From Pleodorina starrii (Eukaryota; Chlorophyta; Chlorophyceae; Chlamydomonadales; Volvocaceae): DNA of 64,000 nucleotides. Of this stretch, positions 1 to 9,942 are shown one piece after another. Within the stretch, counting starts at the first letter, position 1, and the number at the start of each line of letters is the position of its first letter. Both the position numbers and the translations under genes were made by a program. Where the stretch lies: contig BRXU01000042.1 of NCBI GenBank assembly GCA_030267565.1, forward strand, positions 713,001 through 777,000, given 5' to 3'. The notes under the pieces are model-generated. The model did no database searches. It had not been told where the DNA came from and saw only the letters and a program-made list of their open reading frames with translations.

Positions 1-72
1 CCACACCAGGCCCAGCTTGTCGGTCCGGTAGATAATGGCGTTGGATATGAGGCTCTCGCCGCCGCGGCGGTC
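1..72 (-). CDS. Partial exon of unrecognised gene, cut by window edge
   Basis: On the minus strand the first 72 bases form exactly 24 open codons. They are preceded by a good 3' splice site (GTCACCAG just before base 72). The peptide contains SLISNAIIYRTDKLGLVW, which looks like a conserved beta-strand and loop of a globular enzyme. The pattern 'NAI-x-YR-x-D-x-x-L' resembles the endonuclease/exonuclease/phosphatase (DNase I-like) fold, but one short exon cannot settle this. The rest of the gene lies to the left of the window. The splice site and open frame are seen directly; the family is a guess. Confidence 0.4.
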
Positions 73-1421
73 CTGGTGACGGGACCCACACACGAGGGTG
101 GACGAGTCCGGGGGCGAGCGGTGGGTGGAGCGAGGGCGAGGGCGAAGCGACGCAATGGGGCATGGGGGGATGTGTCGGGGCATGAGCAGGTCGCGATGGG
201 GCATGGGGAGGGAGCGTGGTGGGCAGAGGAAACGGGCGACGGGTTGCGAAGAACAGGAGATGGACCACACCCCGTCGGCATCCCGCAGAACACGCGCAAT
301 GTCACGCATCGCCGGGGTCTAAGGAACCATTGGCCGTTCATTCCCCGACGGAGGCCGCTTGAGTCGCGCTTTTAAGCAATTCGTGTTGCCTTCACTAGCA
401 CAACAGTCAGGCCACTTGGCGATGTAACCCGACGTGCATATTCAAGCGTTGCATTTATACTGCGACAAAAATAGACACACACACCTGTATGAAACCCGCA
501 TAGCCGACCAGCGCCGGGTTAGCTAGCATCTGGTCCCACCTGCAAGGCATAGCATGGGTACAGCGAGAACGGAGCCCAGGTCCCAAGGCCGTCGTCGAGG
601 CTGGCAGGGCTCGCCGGCACGGCACCCATTGAGGTGACGCCGCCGTCACCGCCCCCGGCCACAGAACTGCTGCTCCAGCCAGGGGCGGCCGCGGCGCCGA
701 CGGGCCAGCGGCCGGCGACGGCAGCGCCGCCAGCGGCGGCGCCAGGAACAGTCGAGGTGGCAGCGCCGCCGCCACCGCCACCACCACTGGTGACGGGGCC
801 CTCGACGGCGCTGGTGCGGCTGGTGACGGCGCTACTGTTGCTGTTGCCGCCTCCACCTCAGCTGTCGCCACCGCTGCCGCAGCAGCAGCATCTGATGCAG
901 TGGCTGCCGGCCCAACCCCTGGCGACTGCCCTTGTCCACCACCGTCGTCGCTGCCGCCGTCCCCTGCCTGCAGCCGTGCCGAGGCCTGAAAGGCCGCCGA
1001 TGACACCCTCCCGCTACACGCAGAAAGGCTTGGTTATGAGTCGCTGGCTCCCAAGCCCTCGCCGCCAACCTCTGCAACTGCTGACACGCCGGGTGTCCCG
1101 GCTAGCCTTGATAAGGCCCTCGTTAGCATTCCCTGCAGCCTGTCACTCAGCGACCGCCGCATGATTCTGTGCCCGCCACCGCCGCAGCGAAGGGCTGATG
1201 GGCCTTCGCTAACATCGTCCAGTTGCCTTAGCTGCCGGGCGCTGCCGCCGAAGCGGCCCCCGGCGCGCGGCGCGCCATCAGCGACGGCGCCGCCATCGGC
1301 CTCGCTCTTGTACGCTTCGTCGGGGCATGCACTGTCTCTGGGGACGGGTGACAGTTCCGGCCGCGCGCTTGCATCAAGGGGAGGGGCACTGCGGGGCCGG
1401 CTGCTGCGGCTGCTTCACCGG
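73..1421. other. Intron/intergenic stretch with GC-rich triplet-like sequence
   Basis: No gene is supported here. From about 620 to 1,130 the sequence is dense in GCC, GCG and CAG triplets. This keeps frames open on both strands and yields Pro/Ala-rich translations without domain character. The left part is probably the intron or 5' flank of the minus-strand exon at the window edge. Confidence 0.5.
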
Positions 1422-3388
1422 GGTGCCCGGTGCCCGGTGCCCGGTGCCCGGTGCCCGGTGCCCGGTGCCCGGTGCCCGGTGCCCGGTGCCCGGTGCCCGG
1501 TGCCCGGTGCCCGGTGCCCGGTGCCCGGTGCCCGGTGCCCGGTGCCCGGTGCCCGGTGCCCGGTGCCCGGTGCCCGGTGCCCGGTGCCCGGTGCCCGGTG
1601 CCCGGTGCCCGGTGCCCGGTGCCCGGTGCCCGGTGCCCGGTGCCCGGTGCCCGGTGCCCGGTGCCCGGTGCCCGGTGCCCGGTGCCCGGTGCCCGGTGCC
1701 CGGTGCCCGGTGCCCGGTGCCCGGTGCCCGGTGCCCGGTGCCCGGTGCCCGGTGCCCGGTGCCCGGTGCCCGGTGCCCGGTGCCCGGTGCCCGGTGCCCG
1801 GTGCCCGGTGCCCGGTGCCCGGTGCCCGGTGCCCGGTGCCCGGTGCCCGGTGCCCGGTGCCCGGTGCCCGGTGCCCGGTGCCCGGTGCCCGGTGCCCGGT
1901 GCCCGGTGCCCGGTGCCCGGTGCCCGGTGCCCGGTGCCCGGTGCCCGGTGCCCGGTGCCCGGTGCCCGGTGCCCGGTGCCCGGTGCCCGGTGCCCGGTGC
2001 CCGGTGCCCGGTGCCCGGTGCCCGGTGCCCGGTGCCCGGTGCCCGGTGCCCGGTGCCCGGTGCCCGGTGCCCGGTGCCCGGTGCCCGGTGCCCGGTGCCC
2101 GGTGCCCGGTGCCCGGTGCCCGGTGCCCGGTGCCCGGTGCCCGGTGCCCGGTGCCCGGTGCCCGGTGCCCGGTGCCCGGTGCCCGGTGCCCGGTGCCCGG
2201 TGCCCGGTGCCCGGTGCCCGGTGCCCGGTGCCCGGTGCCCGGTGCCCGGTGCCCGGTGCCCGGTGCCCGGTGCCCGGTGCCCGGTGCCCGGTGCCCGGTG
2301 CCCGGTGCCCGGTGCCCGGTGCCCGGTGCCCGGTGCCCGGTGCCCGGTGCCCGGTGCCCGGTGCCCGGTGCCCGGTGCCCGGTGCCCGGTGCCCGGTGCC
2401 CGGTGCCCGGTGCCCGGTGCCCGGTGCCCGGTGCCCGGTGCCCGGTGCCCGGTGCCCGGTGCCCGGTGCCCGGTGCCCGGTGCCCGGTGCCCGGTGCCCG
2501 GTGCCCGGTGCCCGGTGCCCGGTGCCCGGTGCCCGGTGCCCGGTGCCCGGTGCCCGGTGCCCGGTGCCCGGTGCCCGGTGCCCGGTGCCCGGTGCCCGGT
2601 GCCCGGTGCCCGGTGCCCGGTGCCCGGTGCCCGGTGCCCGGTGCCCGGTGCCCGGTGCCCGGTGCCCGGTGCCCGGTGCCCGGTGCCCGGTGCCCGGTGC
2701 CCGGTGCCCGGTGCCCGGTGCCCGGTGCCCGGTGCCCGGTGCCCGGTGCCCGGTGCCCGGTGCCCGGTGCCCGGTGCCCGGTGCCCGGTGCCCGGTGCCC
2801 GGTGCCCGGTGCCCGGTGCCCGGTGCCCGGTGCCCGGTGCCCGGTGCCCGGTGCCCGGTGCCCGGTGCCCGGTGCCCGGTGCCCGGTGCCCGGTGCCCGG
2901 TGCCCGGTGCCCGGTGCCCGGTGCCCGGTGCCCGGTGCCCGGTGCCCGGTGCCCGGTGCCCGGTGCCCGGTGCCCGGTGCCCGGTGCCCGGTGCCCGGTG
3001 CCCGGTGCCCGGTGCCCGGTGCCCGGTGCCCGGTGCCCGGTGCCCGGTGCCCGGTGCCCGGTGCCCGGTGCCCGGTGCCCGGTGCCCGGTGCCCGGTGCC
3101 CGGTGCCCGGTGCCCGGTGCCCGGTGCCCGGTGCCCGGTGCCCGGTGCCCGGTGCCCGGTGCCCGGTGCCCGGTGCCCGGTGCCCGGTGCCCGGTGCCCG
3201 GTGCCCGGTGCCCGGTGCCCGGTGCCCGGTGCCCGGTGCCCGGTGCCCGGTGCCCGGTGCCCGGTGCCCGGTGCCCGGTGCCCGGTGCCCGGTGCCCGGT
3301 GCCCGGTGCCCGGTGCCCGGTGCCCGGTGCCCGGTGCCCGGTGCCCGGTGCCCGGTGCCCGGTGCCCGGTGCCCGGTGCCCGGTGCCT
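1422..3388. repeat. Perfect (GGTGCCC)n heptamer satellite, about 280 copies
   Basis: The heptamer GGTGCCC runs without a visible interruption from 1,422 to 3,381 (1,960 bases, 280 copies) and ends in one variant copy, GGTGCCT. Seven is not a multiple of three and the unit has no stop in any register, so all six frames stay open. They read PGARCPV repeats on the plus strand and RAPGTGH repeats on the minus strand; these are artefacts, not genes. The minus strand is (GGGCACC)n, that is GGG every seven bases with four-base loops, a G-quadruplex pattern. Confidence 0.97.
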
Positions 3389-3963
3389 GGGGCAATGCAG
3401 CTCAATCGGCAGAACCCGGGGACACGCCGTTCCCCTGACCTGCAGTGCCTTCCATGCCCGGCTTTCTCTGCCGTATCCAACCCAGTCGGCCACCAGTCGG
3501 CAACCCCGTCGTTGACCTTTGCTGCCTTGGATGCTCGCCGGCTTGCCCTTTCCTCTTTTGCAGGGTGGAACGGATGGACAAGGCAGCAGCTAGCCCGGCT
3601 GACCGGCACGACCGAGCAGGCGCATACCAGGTGGGACGGGACGGTGCGGTGCGGGGGGCGGAGAGGTACGTGAGCACAGGCTGGGATGTGCGGAGAGGGG
3701 GCGGAGAGGCACGTGAGCACAGCGGTGGAATGTCTGGGGCAATGCAGCTCAATTGGAGGAACCCGGGGACACACCGTTTCCCTGACCTGCAGTGCCTTCG
3801 ACGCCCGGCTTTCCCTGCCGTACCCAACCCAGCCCGACACCAGTCGGCAACCCCGCCGTTGACCTTTGCTGCCTTGCACGTTCACCGGCTCACCCTTGCT
3901 TATTGGGCAGGGTGGAATGGATGGACATGGCGGCAGCTAGCCCGGCCGACTGGCGTGTTTGCC
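3388..3963. repeat. Two diverged direct repeats, period about 347 bp
   Basis: Sequence starting TGGGGCAATGCAGCTCAAT at 3,388 recurs at 3,735 and stays similar for about 220 bases, up to the shared GGCAGCAGCTAGCCCGGC-like stretch. The copies differ by scattered substitutions, so this is an old duplication. Open frames across it (Cys/Pro/Arg-rich) are not conserved between copies and are not called. Confidence 0.75.
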
Positions 3964-4899
3964 GGCTCCCTTACACGAGCACAGCAGCGGAATGCCACGG
4001 GCGGATCGAGCACCACCGCCATGTTGCCCATGCCGATGGGCGAGGGGTGGGGGCCGTCGCGGGATGCTCCCCTCAATGCTGCGGTACACAGGACAGCTCT
4101 AATCCGCAGGTCGGGCCGGGTACCACTGCAACGACGGCCGACCATGAGGGCGGGGCCGGCATATGGTAGAACAGCACCGCAGTGTCAAGGGGCAACGAAG
4201 TCCGTTCAGAGGGACCCAGGGCTGTGCAGGCTGGGATGTGCGATCCTGACCTGCTATGCATCATGACTTGCTGTCTCCCTTACACCATTCCGTCGTCTGA
4301 CCCTCCCCTGACATACCGCGACCAACCTTGCCCTCCACCAATCGGCACGTCCCTACTTTGGCCCCGTGCGGTTGCCAGCTTGCCTTTGCTGGCAAAGGCG
4401 GCGGCTCGCGGGGTCGGGTTGAGGCCGACAAGAGCATGGCAGCGGGTAGGGAGGCAGCGACAGGGAGGAGTATGGCAACGGCGAGGATGTTGGGGAAGGG
4501 GCCAGCAGGTTGAGAGTGATGGGGAGTTCGGAAGAGAGGAGGGGGCGTGGGAGAGCACGGGGGAGAGTTACAGGGAGGAGGATGCGGGCAGTGAGCTGTA
4601 ATTCACAGCTGTGTTTGGCGTGTATCAGGCGGCAACAGAGGTCTACGGTTCTGAGGCGAAACGGGTTGTTGTCCAGGGTTGTAATTATTTGCCTGCACGA
4701 CCTTGAAAGCTAATCAGTGATGCACAACTCGCAATTCGACTCACGCGATGGGTGCACGACTTCGAAAGAAAATCACCGATTTCGGACTGCGTGACAATCA
4801 GCCATGGGTACGGTCGGTTCGGGGTGGCTGAACCCTTGCCCAAGGGGCCCCACGGCAGTGCAAAGCCGGATGGCCCAGCGGCTCTACCCCTCCGAGGGG
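3964..4899. other. No gene seen
   Basis: Moderately GC-rich sequence with no convincing coding frame, RNA gene or transposon end. The only structure noticed is a short local repetition around 4,700-4,770 (TGCACGAC followed by TTGAAAG or TTCGAAAG), just upstream of the LINE fragment. Confidence 0.5.
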
Positions 4900-6262
4900 G
4901 CTTTTTTTCCTCGAGTGACGTTACAAGGACAGGGAAGCCGAAAGAGCCCGACCGGCAAGCCACACCACCTGGCGAGAAACCCAAAACCACAGCAGGGAGC
5001 CAAAGAGAGAGGAGCCAAGCAATTCCCAAACTCGCAGCGAGGACAGGGACAGGGGCAGCACGCCTGGATCCGCAGCCAGTGCGCGGAGGCGCCCTCTGCC
5101 GAGAACAATCCGGCAGGCCTGATCGCGTGGTGGCCGGGCTTCAAACGCCGCCTCGCCAGCCTGGCCCACCGGCTCAACAAAGCAGCACAGCAACGCAGGC
5201 AGCGGCCCGGCACCCGTGCCCGGGAGGCACTCACAGCGGTTCAGCTGGCCCAGCAGGCAGTTGATGCAGCGCCCACAGCACCCCAGCCGCTGCAGCAATT
5301 AGCGGAGGCACAGGCGGCCTTAGTCAGGGCACACCAAGAGGACGGCCGCAAGGCAGCGAAAGAAACACGCGCCCATTGGCTCCGGGCGGGTGAGCGGGCC
5401 GGCCCCGCCCTGACAGCATTCCTGCAAGCCCAGACGGCCGAGCAACAGCCCGCCCCAGTCGCGCTCCAAGCACGCACCGGTCGCCTGGTCACCAATCCAG
5501 CACAACTGCCGCAGGTCGTAGCGGATTTCTGGGCCGAGATCTGCCGGACACCCACTTTCGTCAGCCCCGATGCTCGACAGGCGGTGCTAGCACAGCTGTC
5601 TGCGGCCAACATCAGGCTCCCCACTGAGGCGGATGAGCAGCTGGGCTCCAAACCATCACGGCAGCAGAGCTGCGAGTCGCGCTGGTCAAGAGCCAGCCCG
5701 GCAAGGCACCAGGATGGGACGGCATCCCAGCCGACCTGTACCGCAAGTTCTGGTCCGCCATTGGCCCCACCATGGCCGGCCTATTCACCGCCATTGGCAT
5801 GACGGGGCAGGTGCCGGCCGGTTTCCTTGAGGGCGTTATCACGGTGCTCTACAAGAAGGGCGACCCCAAACAGCCCGGTAACTACCGCCCCATCACGCTG
5901 CTGTGCTCAGACTACCGTCTGCTCGCCAAGGTGCTGGCCAACCGCCTGGGCCCAGCCCTGGGAAGCGTCATCTCCCCCGAACAATCGGCCTTCCTCCCCA
6001 AACGACTCATCGGGGCCAGCGTGATGTTCCTGCGCCACCTATCCCACCTCCTCCGCAAGCAGAACCGCCGGGGCCTCCTGGCGTTCCTGGACTTCGCGAA
6101 GGCATACGACACGGTGGACCGTGGCTTCCTGCTGGCCGCAATGGAGACGATGGGGGCGGGCCCGCAGCTGTGCAGCTGGGTACAGCTGCTACTCAGCAAC
6201 ACGCAGGCACGAGCCATGGTCAACGGCTTCAAATCGAGGCTGGTCGTGATGGCGGCTCCGTC
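4900..6262 (+). pseudogene. L1-like LINE ORF2 fragment: linker and N-terminal half of reverse transcriptase
   Basis: This is a decayed non-LTR retrotransposon fragment. Up to about 5,640 the translation looks like the linker between endonuclease and reverse transcriptase (HWLRAGERAGPALTAFLQA, then VVADFWAEICRTP). Around 5,640-5,652 the frame shifts. The reverse transcriptase then begins with KSQPGKAPGWDGIPADLYRK, followed by NYRPITLL, VLANRLGP and motif A as LAFLDFAKAYDTVDR. Homology stops near 6,255, before the YxDD catalytic box, so the enzyme is incomplete. The motif style fits the L1 clade. No target duplication was found, and the frameshift and truncation make it non-functional. Confidence 0.85.
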
Positions 6263-6429
6263 CACATCCCTGTGGCTGCCCGCTGCTGCAGCCCATGCTG
6301 TCATCATGCGTACGGCACCAATTCGCAGCGGGGAAGGGGGCGGGGTTACGTGTGCATGAACAGCCCACGCCACAAGCGGCCCTTGTCCGAGCCGGGGGGA
6401 GGGGTTAGGTGGCGGACGCGGGGCGGCAG

Positions 6430-6870
6430 AAGGGTTGTGGGGCGAGGAAAGTGGGGATTCCCCGGAAAGGGGCCTGGCGAACCGTTACACTCCCAACTGT
6501 ACAACAGCCTTCCCAGCCGCAACCCCATTCGTGCGGACGCACAACCGAAACGACGGCCGTGCAGCGTGCAACACGCCGGTTCCGATGGGCCATAGTTCTA
6601 CACCAGGGGCCGGCTGTCGGATCGCCACCGGGCTGCCGTAGAACGGCCACGGAAGGGTTGTGGGGCGAGGGAAGTGGGGATTCCCAGGAAAGGGGCCTGG
6701 CGAACCGATACACCCCCAACTTAAACGACATCCCTCCCAGCCGCAACCCCATTCGCGCGGACACACAACCGAAACGACCGCCGTGCAGCGTGCAACACGC
6801 CGGTTCTGATGGGCCATAGTTCTACACCAAGGGCCGGCTGACGGATCGCCACCGGGCTGCCATGCAAGGT
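6430..6870. repeat. Two-copy tandem repeat, 223-bp unit
   Basis: AGGGTTGTGGGGCGAGG occurs at 6,431 and again at 6,654, and the roughly 220 bases that follow are nearly the same in both copies, ending at ATCGCCACCGGGCTGCC. It lies between the plus-strand reverse-transcriptase fragment and the minus-strand endonuclease fragment. It may derive from LINE untranslated sequence, but nothing proves this. Confidence 0.85.
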
Positions 6871-7700
6871 GCACGGCTGGTCGGGAGGAGCAGTTGTGAG
6901 ACCCAGACGCTGGGAATGGGGCTGCTAAGAGCCCAGTCGATGCCCGTGTGGTGGCGGCGGTATGTCTCGAGGTATGGCTGCAGGCTTATGAAGAACTCTA
7001 GGCGGCTGGCGGCCACCGACGGGGCGTAGATGCATCGGAGGCGCAGACGAAGGTGGAGGACATCCCAGTCCCAGCAGCAGACATGGACAGCCGTGTCCGA
7101 GGTAGGCGGGTGCTGTGGCGGGTAGGCTGTGTGTGTACACAGCCCGGCAGGCTGATCACTGGCCGCGCCAGGATGGCGGCCCCACAGCGGTGGTCCGTCC
7201 CCGGGCTGTAACCCCATTTGCCCCGCCAGGGGGCCCCCGGGCCGCTGCCCCGTTGTAGAACTGACTGCAGCACTGCTTTGCTGCCCAGTTTGGCCTCCTG
7301 CACGAATGTGACATCCGGATTGTCTGCAACCTGCTGTTGGTAGCAGAGCAGCCTGAAGGTTTGTGCCCGTCCAAGCCCATTGACGTCAGGAGCTTGAAGG
7401 TGGGTGCGCTCCCGTGGGCACTCATGGCTCCACACCACGCGCCGCCCGTCAGTAGGGGCGGTCAGCATGGCAGGCGGCTTGGGCTCGGGCCTGCTGCAGC
7501 TAGCCCAGGGTACGGTACAATCGATGAAGGAACGTGCGTGCCCGGAGGTGGGGCGCAGACCAGGTAGGAAAGGGTCCAGGGAGCGCAGATGGTCATGGTA
7601 GACCTTCAAAAAAGCAACGGTGGAGCTGCGATTGCCGGTCCCAGCTTTGATGGAGGGCTCCAGGGCTGATAGGGCTGCGGCCTTCACGTCGGGCAGCACA
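6830..7700 (-). pseudogene. LINE apurinic-type endonuclease fragment, frameshifted
   Basis: Minus-strand translation near 7,400-7,160 gives VNGLGRAQTFRLLCYQQQVA, then DVTFVQEAKL and RCGAAILAR. This is the order of conserved blocks in the endonuclease domain of APE-type LINEs (NVNGL, then the QE dyad, then G-x-AILA). After a frameshift near 7,150 the fold continues in another frame with CIYAPSVAASRLEFFISLQPYL, matching the 'Y-x-P' segment. It lies in the opposite orientation to the reverse-transcriptase fragment at 4.9-6.3 kb, so the two are separate insertions or rearranged. It is broken and not a gene product. Confidence 0.75.
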
Positions 7701-7842
7701 GGTGGGCACCGTGGGGACAGCCAGCTGTGGTTCTGTGGCAGAAGGAGGCGGCCAGGTCCGGTTCACTGAGGGGCGCTGGGGGCGACAGGTCCAGCTGGTG
7801 CAGTGCCCGACGGCAGAAGGCTGCAACGACCGGGCGGGGTGT

Positions 7843-7870
7843 GTTTCAGTGGGCTGGAGCCCACTGAAAC
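7843..7870. other. Perfect 13-bp hairpin
   Basis: GTTTCAGTGGGCT, two G bases, then AGCCCACTGAAAC form a perfect inverted repeat with a two-base loop. It lies 22 bases outside the left end of the CACTA-like block, in sequence that may be the 5' region of the LINE endonuclease fragment. Its role is unknown. Confidence 0.85.
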
Positions 7871-7915
7871 AACCACCAGGTAAACGAAAACTCACTCTGG
7901 GAAAAAGGGGGGGTC

Positions 7916-8135
7916 AAAACTTCGTATTTTTGGCCTCCCGACTTCGTATTTGGGCTTCGTATTATCTGGGCCTGACTTCGTATCCACTTCGTATATTGCA
8001 CAGGATACGAAGTGGATACGAAGTCACAACGAAGTCTATTATTGTCACTCGAACACGAAGTTCGTATCTGGCTGTATGGAAAAAGGTCCCCAATTAGGAA
8101 GTTTGTATTTCTGCTTCGAACGAAGCTTTGTTAAG
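7916..8135. repeat. Left subterminal TTCGTA/TACGAA cluster with 21-bp inverted repeat
   Basis: TTCGTA or its complement recurs about every 15-25 bases. Bases 7,974-7,994 and 8,005-8,025 form a perfect 21-bp inverted repeat with a 10-base loop, and each arm contains two copies of the word. The matching right-hand cluster lies at 21,375-21,850. This arrangement fits binding sites for a cognate transposase. Confidence 0.75.
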
Positions 8136-8451
8136 AAGCGTGTCCTGGGTGTTTCCCATATATGGCTGTTTCAAAGTTCAGTGGATCACTGCGGGCGCAA
8201 AAGTGCCGAACTGCAGAAGTGCACGACTGCCGTATGGCAGAAGTGTACAGTCGACATTTCCACCGAAAAGTGTCAATTTCGTGGATGCCTGGAACTGTAC
8301 ATGAGTTAACGGTAAAAAAGAATATAATATCATGTAGGTTACCTCGTCACTTGGTCACAACCATGACGTCGTGAGGGATTGCACTTGCAAGTAGCCCATT
8401 CTCGTCATGTCTAACTTGGAAGACATATAGAACTGATAACCAGCTTTTAGA

Positions 8452-9351
8452 ATGAGTGGCCGAGGCAGGGGCAGGGGCAGGGGTGGCAGGTCCAGGCGCC
8501 CTGAGACTGGAGGCGACGGCCCGGCTGCCTTAGACGCCGCAGTGACCGCAGCAACAGCGCCGTTCACGCAGCAGCCTTCGGGACGCGGTTTCGATTTCGT
8601 GGACGCAGAGGATTCCGAGGACTCTAGTGACGAGGAGAACGGGGATGTTGTCACGTCGCCAGGAGAGCCGCAGCCAAACGCAGGCCACGTTGTGACTTTG
8701 TCCCACCCATTCAACCTGCCGTGCACCTACGCCTTTCCACCAATACCGCCGCTTACAGCGAGTGTCGGGGACCGCCTGGTGGTTCTGGCAACTAGCCAGA
8801 ATGGCTGGAAGTGCGTTGGGCGGCTTGATCCCAGTCATGCGGCGTGCTGGGTTCCCCCAGACAACCTGAGTGCAAATGACATGGTGCTGCCGCCCACACC
8901 AGCAGTGGAGCCCGCGGGCGTCGAGCGCCAGCGGGAAATACGCGAGTACTACGAGCAGGCATTCGAAGAGGAGGCCGCCAAGAGGAGGAAGGTGGTAGAG
9001 GCGGCGGCCGCTGAGCAGGCCGCCATCGTTGCTGCGAAAGCGATTGCAGTCCCCCAGATGGCAGGCCCCCAGATGCTCCTATTACAGCAACTCATGCAAG
9101 TCGTGCAGCAGGGAGCGCCGCCACAGCCGCCGCAGCAGCAGGGAGCGCCGCCACAGCCGCCGCAGCAGCAGGGAGCGTCGCCACAGCCGCCGCAGCAGCA
9201 GGGAGCGTCGCCACAGCCGCCGCAGCAGCAGGGAGCGCCGCCACAGCCGCCGCAGCAGCAGCAACAGGGAGCTGGAGGAGAGCAATTTGTACCTGGTAGC
9301 GACGCCGCCGCTGCCGCTGCGGTGCTGATGAACCTAGGCGGCGGGATGTGA
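8452..9351 (+). CDS. RG-rich, SH3-like, Pro/Gln-repeat protein inside the CACTA-like block
   Basis: A single-exon frame of 299 codons begins MSGRGRGRGRGGRSRR, an RG-rich nucleic-acid-binding style start. Residues about 46-65 are acidic (DAEDSEDSSDEENGD). Residues about 105-140 read GDRLVVLATSQNGWKCVGRL and end WVPPDNLS, the layout of an SH3 fold (GD-x-L, W-x-x-GR, WVP-x-N-L). A charged helix (about 160-190, EEEAAKRRKVVEAAAAEQAA) and five 11-residue Gln/Pro repeats follow. The gene starts about 560 bases inside the left end of the transposon-like block, so it may be a transposon-encoded DNA-binding or accessory protein. I do not know a named family. An SH3-like domain is a pattern call only. 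Confidence 0.6.
   Translation: MSGRGRGRGRGGRSRRPETGGDGPAALDAAVTAATAPFTQQPSGRGFDFVDAEDSEDSSDEENGDVVTSPGEPQPNAGHVVTLSHPFNLPCTYAFPPIPPLTASVGDRLVVLATSQNGWKCVGRLDPSHAACWVPPDNLSANDMVLPPTPAVEPAGVERQREIREYYEQAFEEEAAKRRKVVEAAAAEQAAIVAAKAIAVPQMAGPQMLLLQQLMQVVQQGAPPQPPQQQGAPPQPPQQQGASPQPPQQQGASPQPPQQQGAPPQPPQQQQQGAGGEQFVPGSDAAAAAAVLMNLGGGM
9112..9262 (+). repeat. 33-bp in-frame coding repeat, about five copies
   Basis: A 33-base unit beginning GGAGCGCCGCCACAGCCG repeats in the reading frame of the SH3-like protein and encodes 11-residue Gly-Ala-Pro-Gln units. Single-base differences between copies (GCGCCG versus GCGTCG) change Pro to Ser. Confidence 0.9.
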
Positions 9352-9360
9352 ACGGCTTGG

Positions 9361-9897
9361 CGGGTGGGGCGTGGGAAGAGAAATGCGCGCCGCGCCGCGC
9401 CAGTTCACGCCGCGGCGTGGCGTGACGGGGACGCCGGATAGCCTTTTAGTTGCACGGGCTCGCGCTGTTTGCCCGTTTATGGCGTGGCTGTCCGTTGCGA
9501 CGGCACGTCGGCTGAGACCAAAACCCAGAGACCCCAACACCGCGTGGGGCTTGTTGTTGCTTTTGCAAGCGGCGTGGCTCATGACAGTTGGCGGGCGGGT
9601 GGGGCGTGGGAAGAGAAATGCGCGCCGCGCCGCGCCAGTTCACGCCGCGGCGTGGCGTGACGGGGACGCCGGATAGCCTTTTAGTTGCACGGGCTCGCGC
9701 TGTTTGCCCGTTTATGGCGTGGCTGTCCGTTGCGACGGCACGTCGGCTGAGACCAAAACCCAGAGACCCCAACACCGCGTGGGGCTTGTTGTTGCTTTTG
9801 CAAGCGGCGTGGCTCATGACAGTTGGCGGGCGGGTGGGGCGTGGGAAGAGAAATGCGCGCCGCGCCGCGCCAGTTCACGCCGCGGCGTGGCGTGACG
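9361..9897. repeat. 235-bp tandem repeat, 2.3 copies
   Basis: CGGGTGGGGCGTGGGAAGAG starts at 9,361, 9,596 and 9,831, exactly 235 bases apart, and the copies are nearly identical. The last copy is cut off at about 9,897, just before the 3' end of the Tc1/mariner gene. The repeat supports short frames on both strands that are repeats of themselves and are not genes. Confidence 0.95.
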
Positions 9898-9942
9898 GCC
9901 GGGACATATATACAATGGGGTCTAGCCCAATTGATTCACGAT

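Noticed and set aside
1161..3885. Giant open frames (about 670-885 codons) on both strands
   Set aside because: They are read-throughs of the perfect 7-bp satellite, open in all six frames by arithmetic, with identical repeated translations.
4900..7700. Twin-priming (5' inversion) of a single LINE joining the RT and endonuclease fragments
   Set aside because: Twin priming puts the inverted 5' part upstream of the 3' part. Here the order and orientation do not fit on either strand, so separate insertions or later rearrangement are more likely.
9082..9285. Minus-strand Leu/Arg-rich frame
   Set aside because: It is the antisense of the 33-bp coding repeat of the SH3-like protein gene.
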